From positions 1 through 64,000 of the forward strand of contig JAGAVH010000035.1 in the NCBI GenBank assembly GCA_017942025.1: a stretch of DNA of 64,000 bases, written 5' to 3'. The first letter of the stretch is position 1; every line of letters begins with the position of its first letter. Below, one piece after another: positions 43,107 to 51,128 of the stretch. The translations under genes were made by a program, and so were the position numbers. Source of the DNA: Ruminiclostridium sp. (GTDB taxonomy: Bacteria; Bacillota; Clostridia; Oscillospirales; Ruminococcaceae). Under the pieces are notes generated by a model. The model worked only from the letters and a program-made list of their open reading frames with translations. It did not search any database and had not been told where the DNA came from.

Positions 43107-44633
43107 ATGACAACAGAACAGATTTTAATGCTTGTTACAATTCTGATCTATCTCGGCTCTGTAGTAGTTGTAGGTCTGATTTGTTCCAAAAAAACAAGCA
43201 ACGTCGGCGACTTCTATCTCGGCGGCAGAAAGCTTGGCCCTTTCGTTACTGCTATGAGCGCAGAAGCATCAGATATGAGCGGATGGCTTCTTATGGGACT
43301 TCCCGGTGTTGCTTATGCAACAGGTATTGCTGACGCAGGATGGACAGCTATCGGTCTTGCGATAGGTACATATGTAAACTGGCTTATCGTTGCAAAAAGA
43401 CTTCGTAACTACACTCAGGTTTGCGGAAATGCAATCACCATCCCCGACTTTTTCAAGAACAGATTCAGGGATAAGAATTTAATCAACCTTATTTCAGCGA
43501 TGATTATTCTTATATTCTTCATTCCCTACACCGGTTCAGGTTTCGCTGCCTGTGGTAAGCTCTTCCAGTCGCTTTTTGGTGCTGACTATCACCTTATGAT
43601 GATTATAAGTGCGGTAATTATCCTTGCTTACACAACTATCGGTGGCTTCCTCGCAGCAAGTATAACAGACTTTATCCAGAGTATTATTATGACTCTTGCA
43701 CTTATTGTCGTTGTTATATTCGGTATCTCAATGGCAGGTGGACTTAACGAGGTTATTTCACACGGTCAGAGCCTTCCCGGCTACTTATCCGTAACACAGA
43801 TTTTCGACAACAACCTTGGTGTTGCAAAGGATTACGGCGTACTCAATATGGTTTCTATGCTTGCATGGGGACTTGGCTACTTCGGTATGCCTCACGTGCT
43901 CTTACGCTTTATGGCTATAAGCGACAGCAACAAGATAAAGACTTCACGTCGCGTTGCATCCATATGGGTAGTTATCTCCCTTGGCATAGCAATCTTTATC
44001 GGTATTGTTGGTAATGCCATGGTGGCGAACAAGGCTATGAATCCTCTTGCAGACCCCGAAACAATTATCGTACAGATCTCAAATCTTTTAAGCACCTTTG
44101 GTCCTTTAGCATCACTTGTTGCAGGTCTTATCATTGCAGGTATCTTAGCGTCTACAATGTCAACTTCCGACTCACAGCTTTTAGCAGCTTCTTCAAGTAT
44201 GTCAGAAAATATCATCCGTGGCGTATTCAAGGTAAAGACATCCGAAAAGACATCTATGCTTATAGCAAGAGCTACAGTTGTAGTGATTGCCGTTATCGGT
44301 GTTGTAATTGCCTGGGACCCCAACAGCTCTGTATTTGATATAGTATCTTTTGCATGGGCAGGCTTCGGCGCAACCTTTGGTCCTGTGATGCTCTGTGCAT
44401 TATTCTGGAAGAGAACAAACAAGTACGGCGCTCTCGCAGGTCTTGTTGCAGGCGGCATTATGATATTTGTATGGAAGTTTATTGTTCGTCCTATGGGCGG
44501 TATCCTTGATATATACGAGCTTCTTCCTGCATTTATCGTAGCACTTATCGCTATTATAACTGTTTCACTTGCTACAAAGGCACCTGAAAAGGAAATCGTT
44601 GACGAGTTTGAAGCAGTAAAGGCTATGAAGTAA
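43107..44633 (+). CDS. putP: Sodium/proline symporter (SSS family)
   Basis: This is a sodium:solute symporter of about 13 membrane segments. The 508-residue length and stretches GDFYLGGRKLGPFVTAMSA, ASDMSGWLLMGLPG and YTTIGGFLAASITD are typical of PutP. Proline is the usual substrate; pantothenate or other solutes are alternatives within the family. It is a single gene with its own promoter and terminator. Confidence 0.9.
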   Translation: MTTEQILMLVTILIYLGSVVVVGLICSKKTSNVGDFYLGGRKLGPFVTAMSAEASDMSGWLLMGLPGVAYATGIADAGWTAIGLAIGTYVNWLIVAKRLRNYTQVCGNAITIPDFFKNRFRDKNLINLISAMIILIFFIPYTGSGFAACGKLFQSLFGADYHLMMIISAVIILAYTTIGGFLAASITDFIQSIIMTLALIVVVIFGISMAGGLNEVISHGQSLPGYLSVTQIFDNNLGVAKDYGVLNMVSMLAWGLGYFGMPHVLLRFMAISDSNKIKTSRRVASIWVVISLGIAIFIGIVGNAMVANKAMNPLADPETIIVQISNLLSTFGPLASLVAGLIIAGILASTMSTSDSQLLAASSSMSENIIRGVFKVKTSEKTSMLIARATVVVIAVIGVVIAWDPNSSVFDIVSFAWAGFGATFGPVMLCALFWKRTNKYGALAGLVAGGIMIFVWKFIVRPMGGILDIYELLPAFIVALIAIITVSLATKAPEKEIVDEFEAVKAMK

Positions 44634-44654
44634 TTTTTCACTATAGCAAAAGTA

Positions 44655-44692
44655 AAAGCCGAATGGTTACCCATTCGGCTTTATTTTTATTC
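44655..44692. terminator. Bidirectional terminator behind putP
   Basis: AAAGCCGAATGG (44655-44666) pairs with CCATTCGGCTTT (44671-44682) around TTAC, followed by T-rich sequence. Genes on both sides converge. Confidence 0.9.
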
Positions 44693-44920
44693 TTCTTCAG
44701 GAAGTGGTTTTCTTACCTTGTCCTGAAATTTCTTTTCACAAGCGCCGTACCTTTCGTAGTTGGCTCTGGCTTCGTTAAGACTTACACTGTTTGCTCCGCC
44801 TGTGCTGTAAGGTCTTTCGTTCTGGCTTTCATCGTATTCCCAGAAGCAGACGGGACATATATCATATTCATCCTCAATGGTTTTGTTACCACAGCAGGGG
44901 CATATCATCTTATAATTCAT
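44687..44920 (-). CDS. CPCC-type cysteine-rich protein
   Basis: The 77-residue protein has CPCC near residues 7-10 and CPVC near 22-25, the pattern of the Cys-rich CPCC family (PF14206), probably a small zinc site. The remainder is charged, with a conserved-looking SLNEARANYERYGA. It starts 10 bp after the stop of the toxin-like gene and is likely co-transcribed with it. A role as immunity protein is possible but only inferred from position. Confidence 0.85.
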   Translation of the reverse strand: MNYKMICPCCGNKTIEDEYDICPVCFWEYDESQNERPYSTGGANSVSLNEARANYERYGACEKKFQDKVRKPLPEEE

Positions 44921-44930
44921 ATCACACCTC

Positions 44931-45440
44931 TTATTGTCTGTTCCAGTAATCTATTCCGTCATCGGGAATAAAGAAGGTTCTTATGTAGCCGTCAGGTGAC
45001 AGTACAAGAAACTCACCCGATTTCTTATCGAAATACATAAAGTCTCCGTCATCCTCGTACTTTGTCAGTACGTCGGGAGAATCAGAATTTATGAGGTCAT
45101 TTGCCTTTTGCAGATATTCTTCCTTTGTTATGTTTCCGAACTCGTGACCGTGCTTTTCATAGTGACTGTCGTACAGTCCCTGATTTCTGAAATAGTAGAA
45201 TACCTCTTCCTTACTACTTTCAGGCTTTGAGGTAACTGTTATCTCTGTTTCGGAACTATTCTCGTTTACTGAAGAATCTACACTTTCCACCTTTGACGAT
45301 GTTGGTACAGAAGAAGCAGCCTCATTTCCACCACCGAAGAAATTAGTGGGAATCGTAATACCGAAGAATGCGGCAATCAGCGCCGCTATTGTTCCAAGTA
45401 TTGCGGGAGTCTTATTACCGCCGCTGTTTTTTTCTGACAT
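44931..45440 (-). CDS. Membrane-anchored protein with polymorphic-toxin-like C-terminal domain
   Basis: The 169-residue protein has one N-terminal membrane segment (about 12-32), a Ser/Glu/Val-rich linker (about 38-75) and a C-terminal domain of about 90 residues. The latter has HYEKHGHEFG, TKEEYLQKANDLIN, a GDFMYFDKKSGEFLV stretch and GYIRTFFIPDDGIDYWNRQ. This arrangement is close to nuclease domains at the C-termini of polymorphic (LXG/RHS-type) toxins. Activity is not shown, and a housekeeping membrane role is possible. It lies 19 bp after sfsA, with AGGAAAGGA before the start, and ahead of the CPCC gene. Confidence 0.6.
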   Translation of the reverse strand: MSEKNSGGNKTPAILGTIAALIAAFFGITIPTNFFGGGNEAASSVPTSSKVESVDSSVNENSSETEITVTSKPESSKEEVFYYFRNQGLYDSHYEKHGHEFGNITKEEYLQKANDLINSDSPDVLTKYEDDGDFMYFDKKSGEFLVLSPDGYIRTFFIPDDGIDYWNRQ

Positions 45441-45459
45441 AGCTTTTTATCCTTTCCTT

Positions 45460-46158
45460 TCAATCTGTGCTGACCTTAATATTTGTGTCGGGTATAATTT
45501 CGTCGGGAGTAACAATGCAGTCTGTTGCATAGATTTCAACGCCATGTTTTTTGGCATCAGACAAAGCTTCGGCAAACTGCATATGAGTAGCCTTATTCGG
45601 AGCAAACAAGCTTACACCTTTCATCTGTATCACAAACAGGATATACGTCTTATATCCTTGCTGTTTAGCCGCTACAAGCTCTTTTATATGCTTTATTCCT
45701 CTTTCAGTGGGAGCATCAGGAAACATAGCTGTATTACCTTTTTTCAGAGTAACTCCCTTTACCTCAAGAAAGGCTTTATCATCGCCATCCTCGATGTAGA
45801 AATCAAATCGTGAGCTTCCGAATTTCACTTCCCTGCGGACAACTACCTTATCGGAAAAGAGTCCGCTTTTTATTATCCACTCCTGTGCCACATCGTTTGC
45901 GGCATTGGAATCGATATTTACTATCTGCGTAGAATAATCTTCAGCAGTATTTTCCACAGCAATCATATCATAAGCAGTTTTTCTCTCAGGATTTCCGCTT
46001 TTTTCAAAATATGCCGTAACACCGCTTATAAGCAATTCTCTCAGTCTGCCGGTATTCTTTACGTGAACCTCCTGCTGTTTTCCGTTTATTTCTGCTATAG
46101 CTATAAAACGGTTTTTACGGCTGAGGAAGATTCCTTTTTCGATATTTTTGTATTTCAT
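45460..46158 (-). CDS. sfsA: SfsA family protein (DNA/RNA nuclease-like)
   Basis: The 232-residue protein is an SfsA homologue, first named for sugar fermentation stimulation. It combines an N-terminal OB-like domain (with RFIAIAEINGKQQEVHVKNTGRL) and a PD-(D/E)xK-like nuclease core with GSSRFDFYIED and FLEVKGVTL. The D...E-x-K residues are consistent with nuclease activity, though the physiological role is unclear. It precedes the toxin-like and CPCC genes in a probable operon. Confidence 0.92.
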   Translation of the reverse strand: MKYKNIEKGIFLSRKNRFIAIAEINGKQQEVHVKNTGRLRELLISGVTAYFEKSGNPERKTAYDMIAVENTAEDYSTQIVNIDSNAANDVAQEWIIKSGLFSDKVVVRREVKFGSSRFDFYIEDGDDKAFLEVKGVTLKKGNTAMFPDAPTERGIKHIKELVAAKQQGYKTYILFVIQMKGVSLFAPNKATHMQFAEALSDAKKHGVEIYATDCIVTPDEIIPDTNIKVSTD

Positions 46159-46175
46159 ATTGCTTCTCTATAATT

Positions 46176-46207
46176 TCAAAACTCCGCAAACGATATATTT
46201 GCGGAGT
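46176..46207 (-). terminator. mrp terminator
   Basis: ACTCCGCAAA (46181-46190) pairs with TTTGCGGAGT (46198-46207), and the minus strand continues into T residues. Confidence 0.75.
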
Positions 46208-46213
46208 CAGGAC

Positions 46214-47047
46214 TTACTTTGCAGTGTTTTCGATAACATCAGCCATATTATCAAGCCAGCTGCCGTCAAAGAGCTCGATAAGACCTTCGTCACAGCCCGC
46301 TGAAAGTCTGGGATTGATGGGCATTTTTGAAATAGTTTTGATGCCGTACTGCTGAGCAACCTCTTCAATATGGCTCTCACCAAAGATGCTGTGCTGTTTT
46401 TTGCAGTCGGGACATTCAAAATATGACATATTTTCAACTATACCAAGAACAGGTACATTCATCATAGATGCCATCTTTACCGCCTTGCCGACTATCATAG
46501 ATACAAGCTCCTGGGGAGATGTAACAACAATGATACCATCAACGGGTAATGACTGGAATACTGTCAGGGGGACATCGCCTGTTCCCGGAGGCATATCTAC
46601 GAACATGAAATCAACATCGTTCCAGATAACATCTGTCCAGAACTGCTTTACGGCATTTGCGATAACGGGACCACGCCATACAACGGGGTCTGTTTCATCA
46701 GGTAAAAGAAGATTTACAGACATTACGTTAATACCCGTCTTTGTCTTTACGGGGTAGATACCCACATTGTCGCCTACAGCCTTTTCTTTGTTTATACCAA
46801 AAGCCTTGGGGATTGAAGGGCCTGTAATATCTGCGTCAAGGATAGCTGTGTTGTAGCCTCTTCTCTTCATAGAAACTGCCATAAGGGATGTAACCATAGA
46901 CTTACCTACGCCGCCCTTACCGCTGACAATTCCTATAACCTTTTTGATGTTTGATAACTCGTGGGGCTTTTCTAAAAAGCTCTGAGGTTTTGCTCTGTCA
47001 GAGCAGTTCTGACTGCAGGTGCTGCAGTCGTGTGTGCATTCGCTCAT
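46214..47047 (-). CDS. mrp: Mrp/NBP35 family Fe-S cluster carrier ATPase
   Basis: Mrp-type P-loop ATPases carry and transfer iron-sulfur clusters. The 277-residue protein has the deviant Walker A SGKGGVGKS at 42-50, FVDMPPGTGDVPL and a CPDC motif near 221-224 for the bridging cluster. An additional Cys-rich N-terminus (C4, C8, C11, C15) resembles the NBP35 form and could bind another cluster. It is transcribed alone. Confidence 0.93.
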   Translation of the reverse strand: MSECTHDCSTCSQNCSDRAKPQSFLEKPHELSNIKKVIGIVSGKGGVGKSMVTSLMAVSMKRRGYNTAILDADITGPSIPKAFGINKEKAVGDNVGIYPVKTKTGINVMSVNLLLPDETDPVVWRGPVIANAVKQFWTDVIWNDVDFMFVDMPPGTGDVPLTVFQSLPVDGIIVVTSPQELVSMIVGKAVKMASMMNVPVLGIVENMSYFECPDCKKQHSIFGESHIEEVAQQYGIKTISKMPINPRLSAGCDEGLIELFDGSWLDNMADVIENTAK

Positions 47048-47095
47048 TTTTATTTTCCTTTCTTTTGTAGGTGATTTATATATTTATCAAATAAT

Positions 47096-47124
47096 AGTAT
47101 AACACCAAACAGTAAAAAAATCAA
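47096..47124 (-). promoter_or_regulatory. mrp promoter
   Basis: On the minus strand TTGATT (47119-47124) and TATACT (47096-47101) are 17 bp apart. Confidence 0.65.
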
Positions 47125-47155
47125 CCTTTTTAAATAACATACGGTTTTATAAAGC

Positions 47156-47184
47156 TTGAATTTTTTTAAATAATCTGATATAAT
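47156..47184 (+). promoter_or_regulatory. Promoter of the alpha/beta hydrolase gene
   Basis: TTGAAT (47156-47161) and TATAAT (47179-47184) are 17 bp apart. Confidence 0.75.
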
Positions 47185-47227
47185 ATATAATACGGAAATA
47201 TTTCTAAAAAAGAAACGGACGTCGTAT

Positions 47228-48190
47228 ATGAGATTCAGTAAAACCACAGGCCATTTCGATTCCTCAAACAGTGTGAACAAATGTGCATATTATGTGTATG
47301 TACCCGCCGGCGGAGAACTAAAGGGCATTATACAAATTTCGCACGGTATGTGCGAACATATAGGTCGCTACGAGCATTTCGTTGAATTTCTGACCGACAA
47401 CGGATATATAGTCTGCGGCAATGACCATCTGGGACACGGAAACAGCGTTTCTTCCAAGGATGACTACGGCTATTTTGCTGAAAAGGATGGCTGGAGCTTT
47501 CTTGTAAACGATCTGCGCAGACTGACTATGATTATGAAAAGGAAATTCCCCACTCTGCCCTACTTTATGATAGGTCACAGTATGGGTAGCTTTATAGCAA
47601 GACTGTATGCTTCACGTTTTCCTGAAGAGCTTACCGCACTTGTAATTTTAGGTACAGGCGATGATAAGGCACTTGGAGAACTCGGAGTCCGTGCGGCAAG
47701 ATCCGTGGCGGCTCTCAAAGGTGGACATTTCAGAAGCGAAAAGCTTAACAACCTGATGTACGGCGTATATAATGACAGAATAGAAAACAAACAGACTATT
47801 TTTGACTGGCTGACTCACGATGAAGAGGTTGTGAAGAAATTTATAGATGATGAAAAATCAAACTTTATTTTCACTGCATCAGGCTTTGTCGATCTTACAA
47901 CGTTGCTGAGAAGAATATCTTCGTCGCAATGGGTGGCTAAAGTTCCGAAAAAGCTCCCTATCCTTTTTTCATCCGGCACAGCAGACCCTGTCGGAAACTA
48001 CGGCAAGGGTGTAATAAATGTCTATGAAAAGCTGGTAAACGAAGGCTGTAACGTGGATATAAAGCTGTACCCAGGAGCCAGACACGAGCTTATCAACGAA
48101 ACAATGAAAGATATAGTTTTTAACGATATCCTGGGCTGGATAGAGAGAAAACGCAAAGGCTTTACAGGAAATTACGAATTTGTTGAATAA
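47228..48190 (+). CDS. Alpha/beta hydrolase (lysophospholipase/monoacylglycerol lipase type)
   Basis: The 320-residue enzyme is a serine hydrolase of the Hydrolase_4 group. HG at residues 39-40 in IQISHGMCEH forms the oxyanion hole, and the nucleophile is Ser118 in GHSMGS. The catalytic Asp lies in SSGTADPVG and the His in YPGARHEL. It has no signal peptide, so it is cytoplasmic or membrane-associated. The substrate, probably a lysophospholipid or monoglyceride, is inferred from the family. spoIIR follows closely. Confidence 0.88.
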   Translation: MRFSKTTGHFDSSNSVNKCAYYVYVPAGGELKGIIQISHGMCEHIGRYEHFVEFLTDNGYIVCGNDHLGHGNSVSSKDDYGYFAEKDGWSFLVNDLRRLTMIMKRKFPTLPYFMIGHSMGSFIARLYASRFPEELTALVILGTGDDKALGELGVRAARSVAALKGGHFRSEKLNNLMYGVYNDRIENKQTIFDWLTHDEEVVKKFIDDEKSNFIFTASGFVDLTTLLRRISSSQWVAKVPKKLPILFSSGTADPVGNYGKGVINVYEKLVNEGCNVDIKLYPGARHELINETMKDIVFNDILGWIERKRKGFTGNYEFVE

Positions 48191-48196
48191 AACATA

Positions 48197-48254
48197 AAAC
48201 CCTGCCGATAATCCTGCTGACATCATCAGAAAGGACATTATTATGGCAGGGTTT
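48197..48254 (+). promoter_or_regulatory. Long hairpin spanning the spoIIR start codon
   Basis: AAACCCTGCC (48197-48206) is perfectly complementary to GGCAGGGTTT (48245-48254), which includes the G of the spoIIR ATG. The 38-nt loop contains the AGAAAGGA ribosome site. If formed in mRNA from the upstream gene it would affect spoIIR translation. Confidence 0.5.
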
Positions 48255-48944
48255 AAATTTTCTTTTACAGGTATTTTTTTCGTTATATCAGCTGTGCTGG
48301 TGCTTATGATAAGCAGTTTTTCTGTCTTTGCTACCGACTGCGAAGAAAAGTCTGACGAGGTACTGAGACTTCATATACTTGCAAACTCAGACAGTAAGGA
48401 AGATCAGCAGCTTAAATATGAGCTGAGGGATCATATGCTGATTACCTTCGGAGAGGTGTTTGCCGGTTGCGAGGATAGAAATCAGGCAGTAAATATGGCT
48501 AAAGAAAACAGAAGCAGGATGGAGCAGACTGCAAACAGCTTTATCAGAAGTAAAGGCTATAATTATAATGTCATCTGTGAAATATCCGACACGTATTTTA
48601 CCACACGAAAATACGAAAATTACACCCTTCCCGCAGGGAACTATACAGCAGTCAGATTCCTTATAGGAAAGGCTGAGGGGCAGAACTGGTGGTGTGTGAT
48701 GTTTCCGCCGCTTTGTCTGCCTGCATCGGGCGGATTTTTCACTGAACAGGAAAGCAAGGAAATAGAGCAGTCAAAAAATATAGAGGTAAGATTCGCATTG
48801 TTTGAAGCTATCTGCAATTTATTCACCGACAAAAGTGAAAAAACAGAAGAAAACAAATCCGAAACACCTGATTCGATAAGAAAAATTTTCTCAGAAAGAA
48901 TTGTTGACAGATACTCTGTTAAAAATCTGAGATTCTTATTTTAA
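48243..48944 (+). CDS. spoIIR: Stage II sporulation protein R
   Basis: SpoIIR is made in the forespore and secreted to activate the SpoIIGA protease, which releases sigma-E in the mother cell. The 233-residue protein has an N-terminal signal/anchor (about 5-27) and the family's LRLHILANSDSKEDQQLKYELRD start, TYFTTRKYENYTLPAGNYTA and WWCVMFPPLC. The start at 48243 has AGAAAGGA 9 nt upstream. A forespore (sigma-F) promoter was not clearly seen. Confidence 0.94.
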   Translation: MAGFKFSFTGIFFVISAVLVLMISSFSVFATDCEEKSDEVLRLHILANSDSKEDQQLKYELRDHMLITFGEVFAGCEDRNQAVNMAKENRSRMEQTANSFIRSKGYNYNVICEISDTYFTTRKYENYTLPAGNYTAVRFLIGKAEGQNWWCVMFPPLCLPASGGFFTEQESKEIEQSKNIEVRFALFEAICNLFTDKSEKTEENKSETPDSIRKIFSERIVDRYSVKNLRFLF

Positions 48945-48945
48945 G

Positions 48946-48986
48946 AAAAGACCTGTAGACTTTGGATTCTACAGGTCTTTTTTTAA
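48946..48986. terminator. Bidirectional terminator behind spoIIR
   Basis: A perfect 14-bp stem (48946-48959 with 48968-48981) has A and T runs at its flanks, between convergent genes. Confidence 0.92.
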
Positions 48987-49597
48987 AGCGATAAAATATA
49001 GTCATATACCTCTGAAAAGGGCTTATCCACTTTTGCAAAGCCGTCTAAGATTTTTTCTGCATATAATTTTTCTGCTATTTCCTTTACCTTCGGGACAAGC
49101 TCATAGAAGGTTCTGTACACCTTATCAGATGCGCCCTGCTCCATATACCTCAGCTCGTGATAGCTCTGTATTGCAAGCTGTACAAGTTCCATTTCGTCAT
49201 CAACAAAGGTATAGTCAAGATTTTTTGTTTTGAAATAAGGCTCAGTATCTTTAAGATATGTAAAACCGCAATAAGGATCACGGGCGGCAAATCTGAGATG
49301 CCTTACACCCGCCATTACACAAGTACCCATACACATAGGACAAGGCTCCATTGTGCTGTAAAGGGTCATTTCGTGCAGGTCATGGATTTTTGTATCGATA
49401 TTATGCAGAATATTAGCCTCTGCATGGGAGGTGCGTTTGTTTAAGGTTCCCTCTTCATTGGCACGATTGCGATCAGACGTGACAAGGTTTCCGCTCTTAT
49501 CGAAAAGCGCCGCACCGATGGGGGTACTTCCGTTTTTAAAAGCTGTCCAAACCTCTGAAAAAGCAATCTTCCATTCGCGTGATAAATCTGACCACAT
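48983..49597 (-). CDS. Nucleoside/nucleobase deaminase (cytidine deaminase-like fold)
   Basis: The 204-residue protein has the zinc-dependent deaminase motifs: H58-A-E60 and PCPMC with C86 and C89. The N-terminal IGAALFDKSGNLV and the AGVRHLRFAARDPYCG stretch are typical of the guanine deaminase / tRNA adenosine deaminase group. It is about 50 residues longer than TadA, with a C-terminal helical extension. The exact substrate cannot be read from sequence. Its start follows GAGGTGA. Confidence 0.88.
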   Translation of the reverse strand: MWSDLSREWKIAFSEVWTAFKNGSTPIGAALFDKSGNLVTSDRNRANEEGTLNKRTSHAEANILHNIDTKIHDLHEMTLYSTMEPCPMCMGTCVMAGVRHLRFAARDPYCGFTYLKDTEPYFKTKNLDYTFVDDEMELVQLAIQSYHELRYMEQGASDKVYRTFYELVPKVKEIAEKLYAEKILDGFAKVDKPFSEVYDYILSL

Positions 49598-49627
49598 AAG
49601 AATTCACCTCAACAATTTTTTTATTTT

Positions 49628-49656
49628 ATTATACCAAATTATCAAAAATTAGTCAA
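49628..49656 (-). promoter_or_regulatory. Deaminase promoter
   Basis: On the minus strand TTGACT (49651-49656) and TATAAT (49628-49633) are 17 bp apart. Confidence 0.8.
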
Positions 49657-49683
49657 CTTGTTAATTAAATTTACTTTAAATCG

Positions 49684-49712
49684 TTGAAATTTATTGAAAA
49701 ACCTGATATAAT
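49684..49712 (+). promoter_or_regulatory. GH26 mannanase promoter
   Basis: TTGAAA (49684-49689) and TATAAT (49707-49712) are 17 bp apart. Just upstream, TTAATTAAATTTA (49661-49673) resembles the candidate operator of the GH5 mannanase gene. Confidence 0.8.
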
Positions 49713-49753
49713 AGAATTACGTTATTCAGCAAATCGCGAAAGGAAAATGAACT

Positions 49754-51124
49754 ATGAGAAAAATTCTTTCATCAATTCTTGCAGTTGCAATGATTATATC
49801 TATGTGTGCTTGCAATGGCGACACCGCATCAGGCAGCAGCGGAAACACTTCCGGAAGCGGCGAAAACTCCACGCCCTCCGAGCAGAACAAAAAGCCTTTA
49901 TCAAACCCTGTAGCCGTTGATGAAAACGGAGAAGTGGATATGAAGGTTGCGCTTTCCTATGAAACGGATTTTGATGCACTTTTAAAGGACCTTGAATCCC
50001 GTGAACCCGACGGCTCAAAGCCCGTATCAAAGAATACAAATCCCGAAACTCTTGCGCTCTTCAACTATCTCAAAGAAAACTACGGCAAAAATATATTTGC
50101 AGGACAGCAGTATTTTCAGGACGGTCAGTATGAGCAGATTGTATATTATATGGAAACGGGAGACCTCCCCGCTATAATCGGATTTGATATGATCTTCTCC
50201 CACGGTGACCAGGGAATAAACGATCAGCATATTGATGACGCTATAAAGTGGCACACACAGCAGAACGGTATAGTTTCTTTCTGCTGGCATTGGAAGGTAC
50301 CCGTTGATATCGATAACGAAGATGTAAAGGGAATCGCTTTCTATTCAGACGAAATAACAAACTTCAGCCTGAAAAATGCCGTAACTCCCGGCACCAAGGA
50401 ATACGAAGTAGTTATAAAGGATATTGACACCATCGCATTAAAGCTCCAGAAGCTTGAAGCGGCAGGTGTACCTGTACTGTGGAGACCTCTGCACGAGGCA
50501 AGCGGAGCCTGGTTCTGGTGGGGTGTAAAGGACACAGAAACCTTTATGGACCAGTCATATCAGAAGCTTTGGTATATGGTATTCGACAGGCTTGAAAACT
50601 ACCACAAGCTTACAAACCTTATATGGGTATGGAACGGACAGTCTAAAAAGGCAGAAGTAAACCCCAACACCTATGACCTTGGTGGTATGGATATATATCC
50701 CGATAAAGAAGATCACAGCGAACAATCAGCAAAATACAGCACACTTAACAACCTGATGCCCGATGATAAAATGGCGTGCATTTCAGAATGTGGTTATATT
50801 CCCGATCCTGACAAGATATTTGCCGCTGACAGCAAGGTTAAGTGGTTGTACTTCATGCCCTGGAACGGAGAATTTGTGTGCAATGCTACACCAACCGGTG
50901 CTATCATAACTTCGCTTGACGGTTCACCGTCCATCAACACAAAGCGTATGTCAGCGGAATTCTTAAAGGGTGTATATTCTCACGACAAGGTAATTACATT
51001 AAGCGAGCTTCCTGTCTTTGAGGGCACAGATAAGATAATGCCCGAATATCTCTATTTATGGGAACTGAACAATCCTAAGAAGATACCTGAAAATTCAAAG
51101 CTCAAGGATTACAAGAAGGAATAA
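49754..51124 (+). CDS. GH26 family beta-mannanase lipoprotein
   Basis: This secreted lipoprotein cleaves beta-1,4-mannan or a related glucomannan. The signal ends at Cys20 (MCAC), a Gly/Ser-rich linker follows, and the GH26 domain covers about 95-440. The acid/base is Glu248 in RPLHEASGAWFWWG and the nucleophile is Glu345 in ISECG. The leader shares the ACNGDT stretch after the lipobox with the GH5 mannanase. No carbohydrate-binding module is evident. The aldose epimerase gene starts 4 bp after the stop, so the two are co-transcribed. Confidence 0.92.
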   Translation: MRKILSSILAVAMIISMCACNGDTASGSSGNTSGSGENSTPSEQNKKPLSNPVAVDENGEVDMKVALSYETDFDALLKDLESREPDGSKPVSKNTNPETLALFNYLKENYGKNIFAGQQYFQDGQYEQIVYYMETGDLPAIIGFDMIFSHGDQGINDQHIDDAIKWHTQQNGIVSFCWHWKVPVDIDNEDVKGIAFYSDEITNFSLKNAVTPGTKEYEVVIKDIDTIALKLQKLEAAGVPVLWRPLHEASGAWFWWGVKDTETFMDQSYQKLWYMVFDRLENYHKLTNLIWVWNGQSKKAEVNPNTYDLGGMDIYPDKEDHSEQSAKYSTLNNLMPDDKMACISECGYIPDPDKIFAADSKVKWLYFMPWNGEFVCNATPTGAIITSLDGSPSINTKRMSAEFLKGVYSHDKVITLSELPVFEGTDKIMPEYLYLWELNNPKKIPENSKLKDYKKE

Positions 51125-51128
51125 TATT

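Noticed and set aside
43892..44674. 260-residue minus-strand frame opposite putP
   Set aside because: The plus strand encodes an unambiguous SSS symporter; the antisense frame is a by-product of its codon use.
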